Source: Chryseobacterium sp. W4I1 (lineage in GTDB: Bacteria > Bacteroidota > Bacteroidia > Flavobacteriales > Weeksellaceae). From it: 64,000 nucleotides of DNA. Within the stretch, counting starts at the first letter, position 1; every line of letters starts with the position of its first letter. Made by a program: the position numbers and the translations under genes. Below are positions 9,931 to 18,294 of the stretch, in pieces. The DNA is taken from the NCBI RefSeq assembly GCF_030816115.1, contig NZ_JAUSXQ010000001.1:248001-312000 (forward strand), given 5' to 3'. The notes under the pieces are model-generated. The model did not search any database. It had not been told where the DNA came from and saw only the letters and a program-made list of their open reading frames with translations.

Positions 9931-9951
9931 AACCTCGCAATTTGCGAGGTT
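9931..9951 (+). terminator. Rho-independent terminator at the end of the cassette array
   Basis: AACCTCGCA / TGCGAGGTT stem with a 3-base loop followed by TTATTT. The stem is identical to that at 7446-7467, bracketing the spare-cassette region. Confidence 0.75.
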
Positions 9952-10086
9952 TTATTTAGCAAGCAATTTTTCCAATTTACTCATCATTTAGGTAGGCTTC
10001 ACTGATGTTGACACTTAAAAAAGATACTTACTTAAGACTCTGGTGACGCTTGATATAATACCTTCAGACGGATAGTGAACCGGGGA

Positions 10087-10607
10087 ATGCTTCATAACCT
10101 GAATACCCGTAAAAATAAAAAAACTAAATTTACATCAAAGAATATCCATAAAAAAACAGTCTCCCGCATCTCCACCATCATCCTTCTTTTCATCACATTT
10201 TCCTACACTACCTACATAAAACCCCATTCATACAGAAGCAGTGTCCGACTCCGAAAATATAACAAGAAAATTATTTCTTCAGAATGAAACGTTGGATGTC
10301 AATTTCTAAGGAGATTATATATTTGACAAAGTAGACAAGAAATTTATCTTTTTTACTAATAAGGACATCAATGGCATTCTTAATAATCTTAAATTTAAAC
10401 CTTCCTCACAGTTTCTTTTCACCTATACTAAATCCAGTATCTACAACAATATGTTGGGATTCTATTATGCTGTTAAAAGTCTTACCGATATAAAGAATAA
10501 TTTCTTTATTAAACGACGGAAAAAGAATGCAAAATGGCCCTTTATACATCTATGAATACAAAGGTTATTACATTATGGAATTCTACAGAAAACAGAAAAA
10601 TGCGTAA
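10087..10607 (+). pseudogene. Relic of a small exported protein gene
   Basis: Joining frames gives a plausible protein: a hydrophobic N-terminus (SRISTIILLFITFSYTTYIKP), then with one C removed near 10222-10225 IHTEAVSDSENITRKLFL and QNETLDVNF, an in-frame TAA, GDYIFDKVDKKFIFFTNKD, LNNLKFKPSSQFLFTYTKSS, and after another shift near 10510 NDGKRMQNGPLYIYEYKGYY, ending at 10605-10607. Weaker coding traces (LYPAPGKYLGFTAIIAAFFG) continue to about 10780. Several frameshifts plus a stop codon show genuine decay. No family recognised; lying beside the toxin array, it may be an abandoned immunity gene. Confidence 0.45.
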
Positions 10608-10819
10608 TCCGTTTTATTTCAGTTAATAATTCTTCAAAACAAGCTACCAACAAATTCAGGCTGGAAAACAATAAGTATTTTTTGATATCAATTCCGGACT
10701 TTGGAAATAGCATAGTAATTTATATCCAGCTCCCGGGAAATACTTGGGTTTTACTGCGATTATAGCAGCTTTCTTTGGTATATTTGTTAGACCATCACAC
10801 CACACAAAATCTTACCACC

Positions 10820-12352
10820 ATGAAAAAACTCCTTTTAGCCATTCTCGGCATTCTTATTATTGTAGTTGCTGTACTTTTAGTTAAAACATATACCTATCCC
10901 TTTAAAAAGAATACAGCAGGAACTTCTGAAGGATGGAAGCCTGTTAAAAATGATTCTGCATTAATGCGTCTGTCAGGAGGTATTAAAATCCCTACAGTTT
11001 CTACAGGCAGCTTAGGAGAATTTAATTATGCTCCGTTTGATAATTTTAAAGAATGCCTAAAGACCTCTTATCCTTTAGTATATCAAAATACCGAAAATAA
11101 TGAGGTCAATACCCATGCATTGGTGTTCAGACTTAAAGGAAGTGAATCTTCACTGGAACCTATTCTTTTTCTTTCCCATATAGATGTGGTGCCACCCGGA
11201 GACGCCGACGTTAAAAGTAAGGAGCAGAATATTTTCAGACCCGATGATAAGCCGTTGCCTCCCGTTTCCAAAGTAGCAGAAGACTGGGATTTTGAACCTT
11301 TTTCAGGAAACGTTGCGAACGGAAGGATATACGGAAGAGGAGCCATCGACATGAAAGGAATGCTGTTCTCCCTGATGGAATCCATGAATACCATAATTAA
11401 AAATAAAACCGTTCCGAAACGTGATATCTACCTGGCTTTCGGTTTCGATGAAGAAGTAGGAGGGCAAAAAGGAGCGATGCAGATTGCAGATTATTTTAAG
11501 AAAAAAGGATTAAAGTTCGATGCAGTATACGATGAAGGCGGACTCATCATGCAGAAGGGAAACGTCGCAGGAATAGATTCTGATGTAGCCGTAGTAGGCT
11601 GTGCAGAAAAAGGCTTCTTGTCGGCAAAAATTAAGGTGAAAGGTCTTGGTGGACATTCTTCAATGCCACCTATGGAAAGTGCTATAGGAAAAGCTGCCGT
11701 TATTATGCAGCGTCTCGAAGATCATCAGATGAAACCCACCATAACCCCGCTGATTAAGAATTTTTTTGATAATATTGGAGGAGCTATGCCATTCTCGAGC
11801 AGGCTCGCTATTTCAAACCAATGGCTGTTGAAGCCTCTTCTTTTATCTCAGCTTACCAAAAATAATACAACCAATGCACTGGTTCGTACGACAACTGCTC
11901 TGACTATGATGAAAGGAAGTGACGGAACCAACGTCCTTTCTCCGGAAGTGGAATTTGTTGTTAATTTCAGACTTCTTCCTGGTGATACAGCGAAAGAAGT
12001 TCGTGAGCATATCGCAAAAGTAACAGAGGGTTTCGATGTTGAAGTTGAAGAGATCGACAATACAAGGGAGGCGTCTGCAGTTTCTCCTGCTAATACAAAA
12101 GCTTATCAATTAATAGAAGCCGGAATCAAAGAAATTAATCCGGGTGCAATTGTTACCCCATATCTCACCATGGCGGGTACTGATGCCTACAAATACCAGA
12201 TTGTAAGTAAAAATATCTACAGATTCATGCCCATCAGAATCAACAGCTCAGAACAGCAAAGTATTCACAGCACCAACGAGTATATCAGTATTGAGAACTA
12301 TCTTAAAATGATTCATTACTTTGAATATGTGATGACGAATTATGATAAATAA
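10820..12352 (+). CDS. M20 family membrane-anchored metallopeptidase (carboxypeptidase S-like)
   Basis: 510 residues from ATG 10820 (MKKLLLAILGILIIVVAVLLV), which places a transmembrane anchor at the N-terminus. The ATG at 10775 would add 15 unlikely residues, so I reject it. Di-zinc M20 motifs are present in order: LSHIDVVPPG (His/Asp), GRGAIDMKGM (bridging Asp), FDEEVGGQKG (catalytic Glu pair), the dimerisation segment KGLGGHSSMPP and the late TMAGTDAYKY/IHSTNEY His. The length and anchor fit the PM20D1/carboxypeptidase S branch, which hydrolyses N-acyl amino acids or dipeptides. It stands alone, with gene relics upstream and repeats downstream. Confidence 0.88.
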   Translation: MKKLLLAILGILIIVVAVLLVKTYTYPFKKNTAGTSEGWKPVKNDSALMRLSGGIKIPTVSTGSLGEFNYAPFDNFKECLKTSYPLVYQNTENNEVNTHALVFRLKGSESSLEPILFLSHIDVVPPGDADVKSKEQNIFRPDDKPLPPVSKVAEDWDFEPFSGNVANGRIYGRGAIDMKGMLFSLMESMNTIIKNKTVPKRDIYLAFGFDEEVGGQKGAMQIADYFKKKGLKFDAVYDEGGLIMQKGNVAGIDSDVAVVGCAEKGFLSAKIKVKGLGGHSSMPPMESAIGKAAVIMQRLEDHQMKPTITPLIKNFFDNIGGAMPFSSRLAISNQWLLKPLLLSQLTKNNTTNALVRTTTALTMMKGSDGTNVLSPEVEFVVNFRLLPGDTAKEVREHIAKVTEGFDVEVEEIDNTREASAVSPANTKAYQLIEAGIKEINPGAIVTPYLTMAGTDAYKYQIVSKNIYRFMPIRINSSEQQSIHSTNEYISIENYLKMIHYFEYVMTNYDK

Positions 12353-12359
12353 TGATACT

Positions 12360-12545
12360 GTATGAGCGTTAGAGAGTTTTAGGGTTGGAGAGTTTGAGTG
12401 ATGAAATAGTTAGAAGTTTTAGAGGTAACATATATAGAATACCAGTTTAATATAGTTTAAAGTCTGAAATCTGATGTCTAGCATCTGATATCCGGCCTCA
12501 ACTTTCTCATTAATACATTTTACGTTTTACATTGTACAAAAAAAA
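12360..12545 (+). repeat. Degenerate purine-rich intergenic repeat (family copy A)
   Basis: Contains gagagttttaggg, gagagtttgagtg, ctgaaatctgatgtctag and a final cattttac...acattgtacaaaaaa block. The same modules, in either orientation, recur at 42440-42650, 46283-46480 and 58290-58670. Non-coding. Confidence 0.55.
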
Positions 12546-12605
12546 TAACACGTCAAGTTTTGTCGCATTACAGCAATAGCTTTGTCTTATCAAAATTACA
12601 GAGCT

Positions 12606-13307
12606 ATGGAATTGCCGTTTTACTTAACATTTAAAGAATTTGAAAGCCATTATTACGATACCCTTGAAAAATGGTTTGAAGAATATAATAATGCCAGCGA
12701 GATCGATTATCTTAAGGCTCTTGCAGATCTTTACAGTCCTTATCTATACTACAGCTTTACAGATGACAGACTTCTTGCTGATGCATCAATGGAGATCAAA
12801 GAATGCTTTTTTCCTTATCATGAAAAGATAGGAATCCCTTTCTGTACAAGCTGTGAAAACGGAAAGCATGCTAAAACAGCCAAAGGCATGAATCATATTT
12901 TTGAATGGAAAACCATTACTATGATGGAATATGCACAACATATCCTGGATAAGGTCAACAGGTATTTATTAATAAACAGCAGCTCACTTGACACTAATAA
13001 GACTCTTCTTGATTACATCAATGAGCGTGAGATCATTACATCAAGAGAAGGGGCAGGGTATTGTGTTAACTACAATCAACATCAGTCAGCGGTTCCTTTC
13101 CTGAAAGCTTATCTTCCGCATTACGGACAGACTGTAAATATTGCGGTTTACCGGGATTTTATTTTTTCTGTAGCGCAGATTGCAGAATATATTGACAGAA
13201 AACTTAGAGCTGTACAGGCTTTTGAACATACCGTGTACATTAAATTAAAATCAGAGGCTAAGTTTAAAGTCCAGATGAGCCATCAGTTTCTGACGATCTG
13301 TAATTAA
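12606..13307 (+). CDS. Hypothetical protein
   Basis: 233 residues from ATG 12606 (MELPFYLTFKEFE). A TTG at 12582 would add eight residues and is less likely. No signal peptide or membrane segment. It is rich in Tyr, Phe and His, with a single C-x-x-C (PFCTSCENGKHAK) and a later isolated Cys, so metal or redox binding is possible but unproven. Appears helical. I do not recognise a family. It is monocistronic: a strong terminator follows at 13367-13390 and a repeat-containing spacer precedes it. Confidence 0.7.
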   Translation: MELPFYLTFKEFESHYYDTLEKWFEEYNNASEIDYLKALADLYSPYLYYSFTDDRLLADASMEIKECFFPYHEKIGIPFCTSCENGKHAKTAKGMNHIFEWKTITMMEYAQHILDKVNRYLLINSSSLDTNKTLLDYINEREIITSREGAGYCVNYNQHQSAVPFLKAYLPHYGQTVNIAVYRDFIFSVAQIAEYIDRKLRAVQAFEHTVYIKLKSEAKFKVQMSHQFLTICN

Positions 13308-13366
13308 ATTCTACCAAACATTCATATCTAAATATATTGACAGGAATCCTTAATGGGCTCCAGATA

Positions 13367-13390
13367 AATCCTGACAGTTCTGTCAGGATT
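13367..13390 (+). terminator. Rho-independent terminator
   Basis: Ten-base-pair perfect stem (AATCCTGACA / TGTCAGGATT), 4-base loop, followed by TTGTTGTTTT. Ends the transcript of the 12606 gene. Confidence 0.8.
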
Positions 13391-14050
13391 TTGTTGTTTT
13401 GGATGGATAGATCCTGTTATTTGGTATTATTTCGTAGTCTTTAGCGGGAAGATTCACCACAGTTGTACTATTTGGAGCGTCCCGCCTGACTTTGAAAGAC
13501 TTCATCCACCAGAATGCATGGGAACCTATTATATGTAGGTGTTGGCTTCTATCCATCTGTTTTTAAGGTGGTAGATATAAATCGTTTTAGACAATATTCT
13601 TCTATTTAATAGTCAATCTAAACATGGGATGCCTAAACATCAAAACACGATTAATTTAATAGGAACATTGAAAATATTTCAAAAATAGCAAGTTGAAGGT
13701 TATTTTTTTCACTTTCCGAGATGGAAATAGTTGACCCATGTCATTACTTGGTGAAAAATATCAAAAATATATTTAACAATACAATGTAATTGTAAAGATA
13801 TTTTTAATTAAATCATTTTATAATATACAAAATATTAATATAAATGACGAGATATTATGGTATGTATAGTAAATATTAAAATTAATCTTAAAAATTGATT
13901 AAAATGAGAAAAAAAATTAATAAAATATCATTAATTAGTTAAATTATATTTATTGTTAAATTTAATTAATTAAAATATGCTTTTTAATGATAATAAATTA
14001 ATTATATATGCGAATTAATTATATATTCACAGAACCAAATAAATTAATAA
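13391..14050. other. Long non-coding spacer, extremely AT-rich in its second half
   Basis: No convincing gene. From about 13670 onward the sequence is almost all A/T. Just before the next gene lies a 15-base direct repeat, AATTAATTATATATG at 13996-14010 and the same with a final T at 14013-14027, 17 bp apart. It may be a promoter or regulator-binding region for the protease at 14051. Confidence 0.5.
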
Positions 14051-14929
14051 ATGAAAAATTTTAAATTCGTAATGCTGGCATTTGGAATGCTTGCCATTAC
14101 TTCTTGTGAAAAAAGAGATGAAGAATTAAGCAATGCATCTTCAGAACCACAAAAGCGTTATGCACTAGGAGCCAGGCTTGTTGATCAGGCTACCTACAAT
14201 AATTACGCAAAGGTCGACATCAGTGAACTTACTCTGAAATTGAAAGGGAAGAGTGAATCAGAGGTTGCAAAAGCATTGCCATCCAGCTATGTAATTCCAA
14301 ACACACCCGCTATTGGTGATCAGGGTGGTGAGGGCTCTTGTGTGGCGTGGGCAACTGCCTATGCGGCAACTAGTGCCCTTGAGTATAATTTTAAAGGAGT
14401 AACTGCGAAAAGGAGTCCTGAATATGTCTTCAATCAAATACAGTTGGGGAACTGTCAGGGAGCGTATGTGAGTGCGGGGTTAAATCTTATTAAAAACCAA
14501 GGGGTTTCCAGCTGGTCCGAAATGCCATACACCGATGGCGGTTGCTCTACTCAACCTAATGCTTCACAGAAAAATGCGGCAAGTACACATAAGCTTACTT
14601 CCTGGGCAACGGTAAATAAAACAAACATCAGCAATGTAAAAACGCTTTTAAGCATGAATTTACCAATAGTGATAGCGGTAACAGTAGATGATAGTTTTTA
14701 CGATTTAGACTCTTCTGGCAGTGCAATATGGACGTCACATTATGGTCAAAATTATGGTGGACATGCCATAACTGTTATAGGTTATGATGATGCTAAGCAA
14801 GCTTTCAAAGTGCAAAACTCTTGGGGGAATGGTTGGGGAGATAATGGATACTTCTGGATCAAATACTCATTCTTTTCTCAATCAAGTAATGGAGCTATTA
14901 ACGAATCTTATGTAGCTTACGTTCAGTAA
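14051..14929 (+). CDS. Papain-family (C1) cysteine protease lipoprotein
   Basis: 292 residues. MKNFKFVMLAFGMLAITSC is a lipoprotein signal with Cys19 as lipidated residue, so the enzyme is predicted to be anchored in the outer or inner membrane. A pro-segment-like stretch precedes the C1 domain at about 85. The catalytic triad is visible: GSCVAWATAYA (Cys, preceded by the GDQG.EGSC oxyanion region), GGHAITVIGYDD (His) and VQNSWGNGWGDNG (Asn). The chain is complete and a strong terminator follows at 14953. It stands alone behind an AT-rich leader. Likely role is extracellular or periplasmic proteolysis; substrate unknown. Confidence 0.92.
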   Translation: MKNFKFVMLAFGMLAITSCEKRDEELSNASSEPQKRYALGARLVDQATYNNYAKVDISELTLKLKGKSESEVAKALPSSYVIPNTPAIGDQGGEGSCVAWATAYAATSALEYNFKGVTAKRSPEYVFNQIQLGNCQGAYVSAGLNLIKNQGVSSWSEMPYTDGGCSTQPNASQKNAASTHKLTSWATVNKTNISNVKTLLSMNLPIVIAVTVDDSFYDLDSSGSAIWTSHYGQNYGGHAITVIGYDDAKQAFKVQNSWGNGWGDNGYFWIKYSFFSQSSNGAINESYVAYVQ

Positions 14930-14952
14930 TACATCACTGTTTTATATGAAAT

Positions 14953-14975
14953 AACCCTCTCAAGTCGAGAGGGTT
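14953..14975 (+). terminator. Rho-independent terminator
   Basis: AACCCTCTC / GAGAGGGTT stem, 5-base loop, 24 bp after the protease stop codon. Confidence 0.75.
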
Positions 14976-15174
14976 ATCTTAATTGTATAACAGCTGTTTA
15001 TGTAATGACTTTATTTCCGTGCCTTCAAATCCGTAAACGATTGTATCAGTAAAAAATTATTAATTGATCTGTCTTTCAGTTAGGGAATAGGTAGAAATAA
15101 ATCATTCTGTACCTGATTTATATTAATAAACTAAGAAAATAAAATAGAAGAATAAAGCATTCCGCCTTATTGAA

Positions 15175-15206
15175 AAAATAAAGCGCTGAATTCAGCGCTT
15201 TATTTT
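15175..15206 (-). terminator. Terminator of the tRNA-Ser transcript
   Basis: A 32-bp perfect palindrome (half-site AAAATAAAGCGCTGAA) ending two bases from the tRNA 3' end. On the minus strand it is a 16-bp stem running into T/A-rich sequence. Confidence 0.8.
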
Positions 15207-15207
15207 G

Positions 15208-15294
15208 CAGAGAGGAAGGGATTCGAACCCTCGATACAGTTACCCGTATACTACCTTTCCAGGGTAGCTCCTTCAACCACTCGGACACCTCTCT
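15208..15294 (-). tRNA. tRNA-Ser (GGA anticodon)
   Basis: Read on the minus strand, the 5' acceptor AGAGAGG pairs with CCTCTCT, followed by discriminator G at 15208. CCA is not encoded. The anticodon arm is CTACC-CTGGAAA-GGTAG, giving anticodon GGA. A long variable arm follows (TATACGGGTAACTGTAT), typical of class II serine tRNAs. The T arm contains GGTTCGAATCC. It is a single tRNA with its own hairpin terminator. Confidence 0.95.
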
Positions 15295-15349
15295 ATTTGA
15301 GATTGCAAAAATAGAGTATTTTCTGGAATCTGCAAATTATTATTTAAAA

Positions 15350-16366
15350 TTACTCAGTAATTTCTCCACAAAGACTTCTCGTGAAGTTGTCTGCAAAAGT
15401 TCCTGTGTAATTGGGGTTGTCTATCAGGTGCATCGCTTTAGTGATTGCTGTTTCAGCGGTCATATCTCTTCCGCTAATTGCTCCGATTCTAGAAAAGATG
15501 TTACTGTTCTCGTATTTTCCAAATGATATACCCCCTGATATACATTGACTTACCACCACGATTTCAGTCCCGTTGTTTCTGATTTCCTCAAGCGTTTCCT
15601 GTGTCTTTTCACTGCTGAAAATAGTGCCCGAACCGAAAACCTGAAGAATTAAAACCTTCATTTTAGGGATTTCTTTGAAATGACTCAGATGCATACCTGG
15701 AAAAATACGCCAGAATAAAATATCTTCAGAAATATGTTCGTCTACATGAAATTCCACTTCTGGATCACAACGGTAAAGGTTGTCCTTAACAATATTTAAA
15801 TGTACACCGGACTGTCCTAAAATAGGATAATTCGGACTTGAATAGGCATCAAAATATTCTGCAGAATATTTCAGGGTTCTGTTTCCTCTTAATAATTTAT
15901 ATTCAAAATAAACGGCCACTTCCTGGATAACAGCCTCGTCATTTTCATAAAGACTGGCATAATAAAGACTGGTCAGAAGATTTTCTTTGGCATCCGTTCT
16001 CAGATCACCGATGGGAAGCTGTGAGCCTGTCATGATTACAGGTTTTCTCAATCCTTTTAGCATGAAACTTAAAGCAGAAGCCGTATAAGACATTGTATCA
16101 GTTCCGTGAAGAATCAGAAAACCGTCATACAGTTCATAATTTTTGAGAATATAATTGGCGATCACCTTCCATTCCTCGGGTCCCATATCCGAAGAGTCTA
16201 GCGGTTTTGCAAATGGATGAACGAATACTTCGCATTCCATTAATTTCATCTCGGGCATTTTTTCAAAGATATTTCCAAAATCAAATGCACGCAGGCTTCC
16301 GGTTTCGTAATCTTTTTCCATACCGATGGTTCCTCCGGTATAGATGAGCAGGACTTTTCGTTTCAT
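15350..16366 (-). CDS. ansA: Type I L-asparaginase (cytoplasmic)
   Basis: 338 residues, no signal peptide, so cytoplasmic. Hydrolyses L-asparagine to aspartate and ammonia. The first catalytic Thr sits in LIYTGGTIGME near the N-terminus. The second is in HGTDTMSYTASALSFML, followed by TGSQLPIGDLRTDAKENL. The C-terminal domain has VFGSGTI and SQCISGG. Length and motif order match the AnsA type I family rather than the periplasmic type II. It is monocistronic, running towards the tRNA gene, with trmH diverging upstream. Confidence 0.95.
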   Translation of the reverse strand: MKRKVLLIYTGGTIGMEKDYETGSLRAFDFGNIFEKMPEMKLMECEVFVHPFAKPLDSSDMGPEEWKVIANYILKNYELYDGFLILHGTDTMSYTASALSFMLKGLRKPVIMTGSQLPIGDLRTDAKENLLTSLYYASLYENDEAVIQEVAVYFEYKLLRGNRTLKYSAEYFDAYSSPNYPILGQSGVHLNIVKDNLYRCDPEVEFHVDEHISEDILFWRIFPGMHLSHFKEIPKMKVLILQVFGSGTIFSSEKTQETLEEIRNNGTEIVVVSQCISGGISFGKYENSNIFSRIGAISGRDMTAETAITKAMHLIDNPNYTGTFADNFTRSLCGEITE

Positions 16367-16447
16367 GAATTACTTTTTTCTAAGAAATTGAGCCTCGTTC
16401 AGGTTCATAGCCCAAAATTACGTTAATTTGCAAAGATTTGAAAATGA

Positions 16448-17119
16448 ATGGAAGATTTAGCGCAAACTTTTGAATATTTAAAGCAGTTTTTAACAGAGGA
16501 AAGGCTCTCAAAAATCGAACATTTCTCTCAGGAAAGTTCTGATTTTATTCTTCCTGTGATGGATGATGTTTACCAGTTTAGAAATGCTGCTGCCATTATA
16601 AGATCCGTGGAAGCCTCTGCTTTTCATAAAGTCATAGCTATGGAAGAGGAAAATGTTTTCGATCCTAACCTTACCGTAACAAAAGGTGCTGAAACATGGG
16701 TAGAAGTGGAAAAAATGCCTAAAAATATAGCATCCCTACAAAATATTAAAGATAGAGGCTATAAAATTCTGGCTGTATCACTGGAAAAAAATGCAGTGAT
16801 GCTTCCTGATTATCAGATCACGGAACCTATTGCTCTTGTATTCGGAACTGAAATGGAAGGAGTATCACAAGAAGTAATAGATTTTGCGGATGAAACTTTG
16901 GCCATCCCAATGTATGGTCTGACGAGAAGCTATAATGTTTCCGTAGCAGCAGGAATCTGTATGTACGAACTAAAACAAAAGCTTATTAAATCAGGAATTG
17001 ATTATAAATTAAGCGAAGAAAAGCTGATGAGAATGAAGATGCGTTGGGCTGTAAACTCCATAAAGAGCGGAAAGCAGATTCTCCAAAAATATCTTAAAGA
17101 TCATAATCTGGAACTGTAA
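16448..17119 (+). CDS. trmH: tRNA (guanosine-18-2'-O)-methyltransferase (TrmH/SpoU family)
   Basis: 223 residues. SPOUT-fold knot motifs are present: motif 1 NAAAIIRSVEA, motif 2 LVFGTEMEGVS, motif 3 IPMYGLTRSYNVSVAAGICMY. The C-terminal helix (MRMKMRWAVNSIKSGKQ) is the TrmH extension. It methylates the ribose of G18 in the tRNA D-loop using S-adenosylmethionine. The start at 16448 is preferred over an out-of-frame ATG at 16444. Divergent from ansA and convergent with rsmE, another rRNA methyltransferase, 17 bp away. Confidence 0.9.
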   Translation: MEDLAQTFEYLKQFLTEERLSKIEHFSQESSDFILPVMDDVYQFRNAAAIIRSVEASAFHKVIAMEEENVFDPNLTVTKGAETWVEVEKMPKNIASLQNIKDRGYKILAVSLEKNAVMLPDYQITEPIALVFGTEMEGVSQEVIDFADETLAIPMYGLTRSYNVSVAAGICMYELKQKLIKSGIDYKLSEEKLMRMKMRWAVNSIKSGKQILQKYLKDHNLEL

Positions 17120-17136
17120 GCCGATATTTCTATTTT

Positions 17137-17838
17137 CTAACTTTTCATCATATTGAAATAATTCCACGCTGCCACAAATACACCCGCTGTTTCTGTTCTC
17201 AATCTCTGATTACCAAGTGAAACTGCTTTAATTTTATGGTCGGATAGAAACTGGATTTCCTTTTCAGAGAAATCTCCTTCCGGACCAATAAGAAAAGTAA
17301 TCTGCTCCAATGAAGGAATATCTTTTAGTGCAATTCGGTCCAGATTTTCATGACAGTGCGCCACAAAAGTATGTTCCGGATCAATATTTTTTAGAAAATC
17401 AGTAAGTTTCACTGCATCATTGATGATCGGGAAATGAAACCTTAAGCTCTGCTTTGATGCAGCAACAGCCTGTTTTCTGATCTTATCAATATTAATATTT
17501 TTACGTTCTGTTTTTTCAGTCTGCAAAATACTGATCTCTGAAATACCCATCTCCACAGCCTTTTCTACAAAAAACTCAATCCTGTCAATATTTTTTGTAG
17601 GAGCAATAGCAATATGAAGCTTAGGATTAAAGTCAGGCATATTTGTTTTAATTTCAGAAATGTCCAGACTAGCCCGTTTTCCTTCGATAATTAATTTTCC
17701 GGAAGCAACATTTCCTTTGCCATCTGTTACATGAATCTCTTCGCCATCTTTCATCCGCAGAACCTTCACCATATGCTGTTGTTCCTCGTCATTGATTATT
17801 GCTTTTCCGTTATTGATTTCACCAAAAAAAAGTTTCAT
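17137..17838 (-). CDS. rsmE: 16S rRNA (uracil-1498-N3)-methyltransferase
   Basis: 233 residues. An N-terminal PUA-like segment (HMVKVLRMKDGEEIHVTDGKG) is followed by a SPOUT domain with ILQTEKTERK, LIGPEGDFSEKEI and LGNQRLRTETAGVFVA. These are the RsmE signature and the SAM-binding knot. It methylates U1498 in the decoding region of 16S rRNA. It is downstream of tsaD and a small unknown gene on the same strand, probably in one operon of translation-quality genes. Confidence 0.95.
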   Translation of the reverse strand: MKLFFGEINNGKAIINDEEQQHMVKVLRMKDGEEIHVTDGKGNVASGKLIIEGKRASLDISEIKTNMPDFNPKLHIAIAPTKNIDRIEFFVEKAVEMGISEISILQTEKTERKNINIDKIRKQAVAASKQSLRFHFPIINDAVKLTDFLKNIDPEHTFVAHCHENLDRIALKDIPSLEQITFLIGPEGDFSEKEIQFLSDHKIKAVSLGNQRLRTETAGVFVAAWNYFNMMKS

Positions 17839-17883
17839 ATATTGATATTTAGAATCTGCCTGAATTTTATTGATAAGTGATGA

Positions 17884-18294
17884 TTAAAAGGTAATTTCAT
17901 TATCACTTAAAAATGCCACACCGGTTTTTATCGTAGTATAAATATCACCCTCACAGTCTCTATATGAACATGCGTAAATTTCTTCAATCCACTTATTATT
18001 CATAAAAATTAAATTCAAATATTCGTTTTTTCTTAAATTATTTTTAATAGATAAATAATCTCCTTCTTTGGGTTCGTAAGTAAAACTGAATACATTCTCT
18101 GAATTGATTTTTTCTACGATCTCTTCCTTTATATTTTGAACATATCCAATTTCTGAACTGATCATTAAATAATCTTCGTCTTCAGATTTTTCTGTCACTT
18201 CATTTTTTCCTATTACGGTTTCTAAAACCCAATAATATTTTGAGTTCTTCTTAGAATGCGTTCCCAGTACTTTTTCTTCTAAAAGTATTTTCAT
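17884..18294 (-). CDS. Hypothetical protein, co-translated with tsaD
   Basis: 136 residues, soluble, acidic, no signal peptide. The start codon overlaps the tsaD stop by 4 bp (18291-18294), indicating translational coupling. Segments such as SKYYWVLETVIG and FSFTYEPKEGDYLSI suggest an all-beta or alpha/beta fold. I do not recognise the family. Neighbours (tsaD, rsmE) modify tRNA or rRNA, but nothing in this sequence shows an RNA-binding or catalytic motif. Confidence 0.75.
   Translation of the reverse strand: MKILLEEKVLGTHSKKNSKYYWVLETVIGKNEVTEKSEDEDYLMISSEIGYVQNIKEEIVEKINSENVFSFTYEPKEGDYLSIKNNLRKNEYLNLIFMNNKWIEEIYACSYRDCEGDIYTTIKTGVAFLSDNEITF

Noticed and set aside
1..10800. Insertion sequence or phage origin of the toxin locus
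   Set aside because: No transposase, integrase, terminal inverted repeats or target duplications are visible; the repeats present are RHS-core copies and terminators.
10775..10819. Upstream ATG for the M20 peptidase
   Set aside because: It would place 15 polar residues before a clear membrane anchor; ATG 10820 fits the family better.
13383..13556. 57-codon ORF on the minus strand (MDRSQHLHIIG...)
   Set aside because: It ends inside the terminator of the 12606 gene, has no promoter or neighbour support, and no family is recognised. Possibly a relic, but not supportable as a gene.
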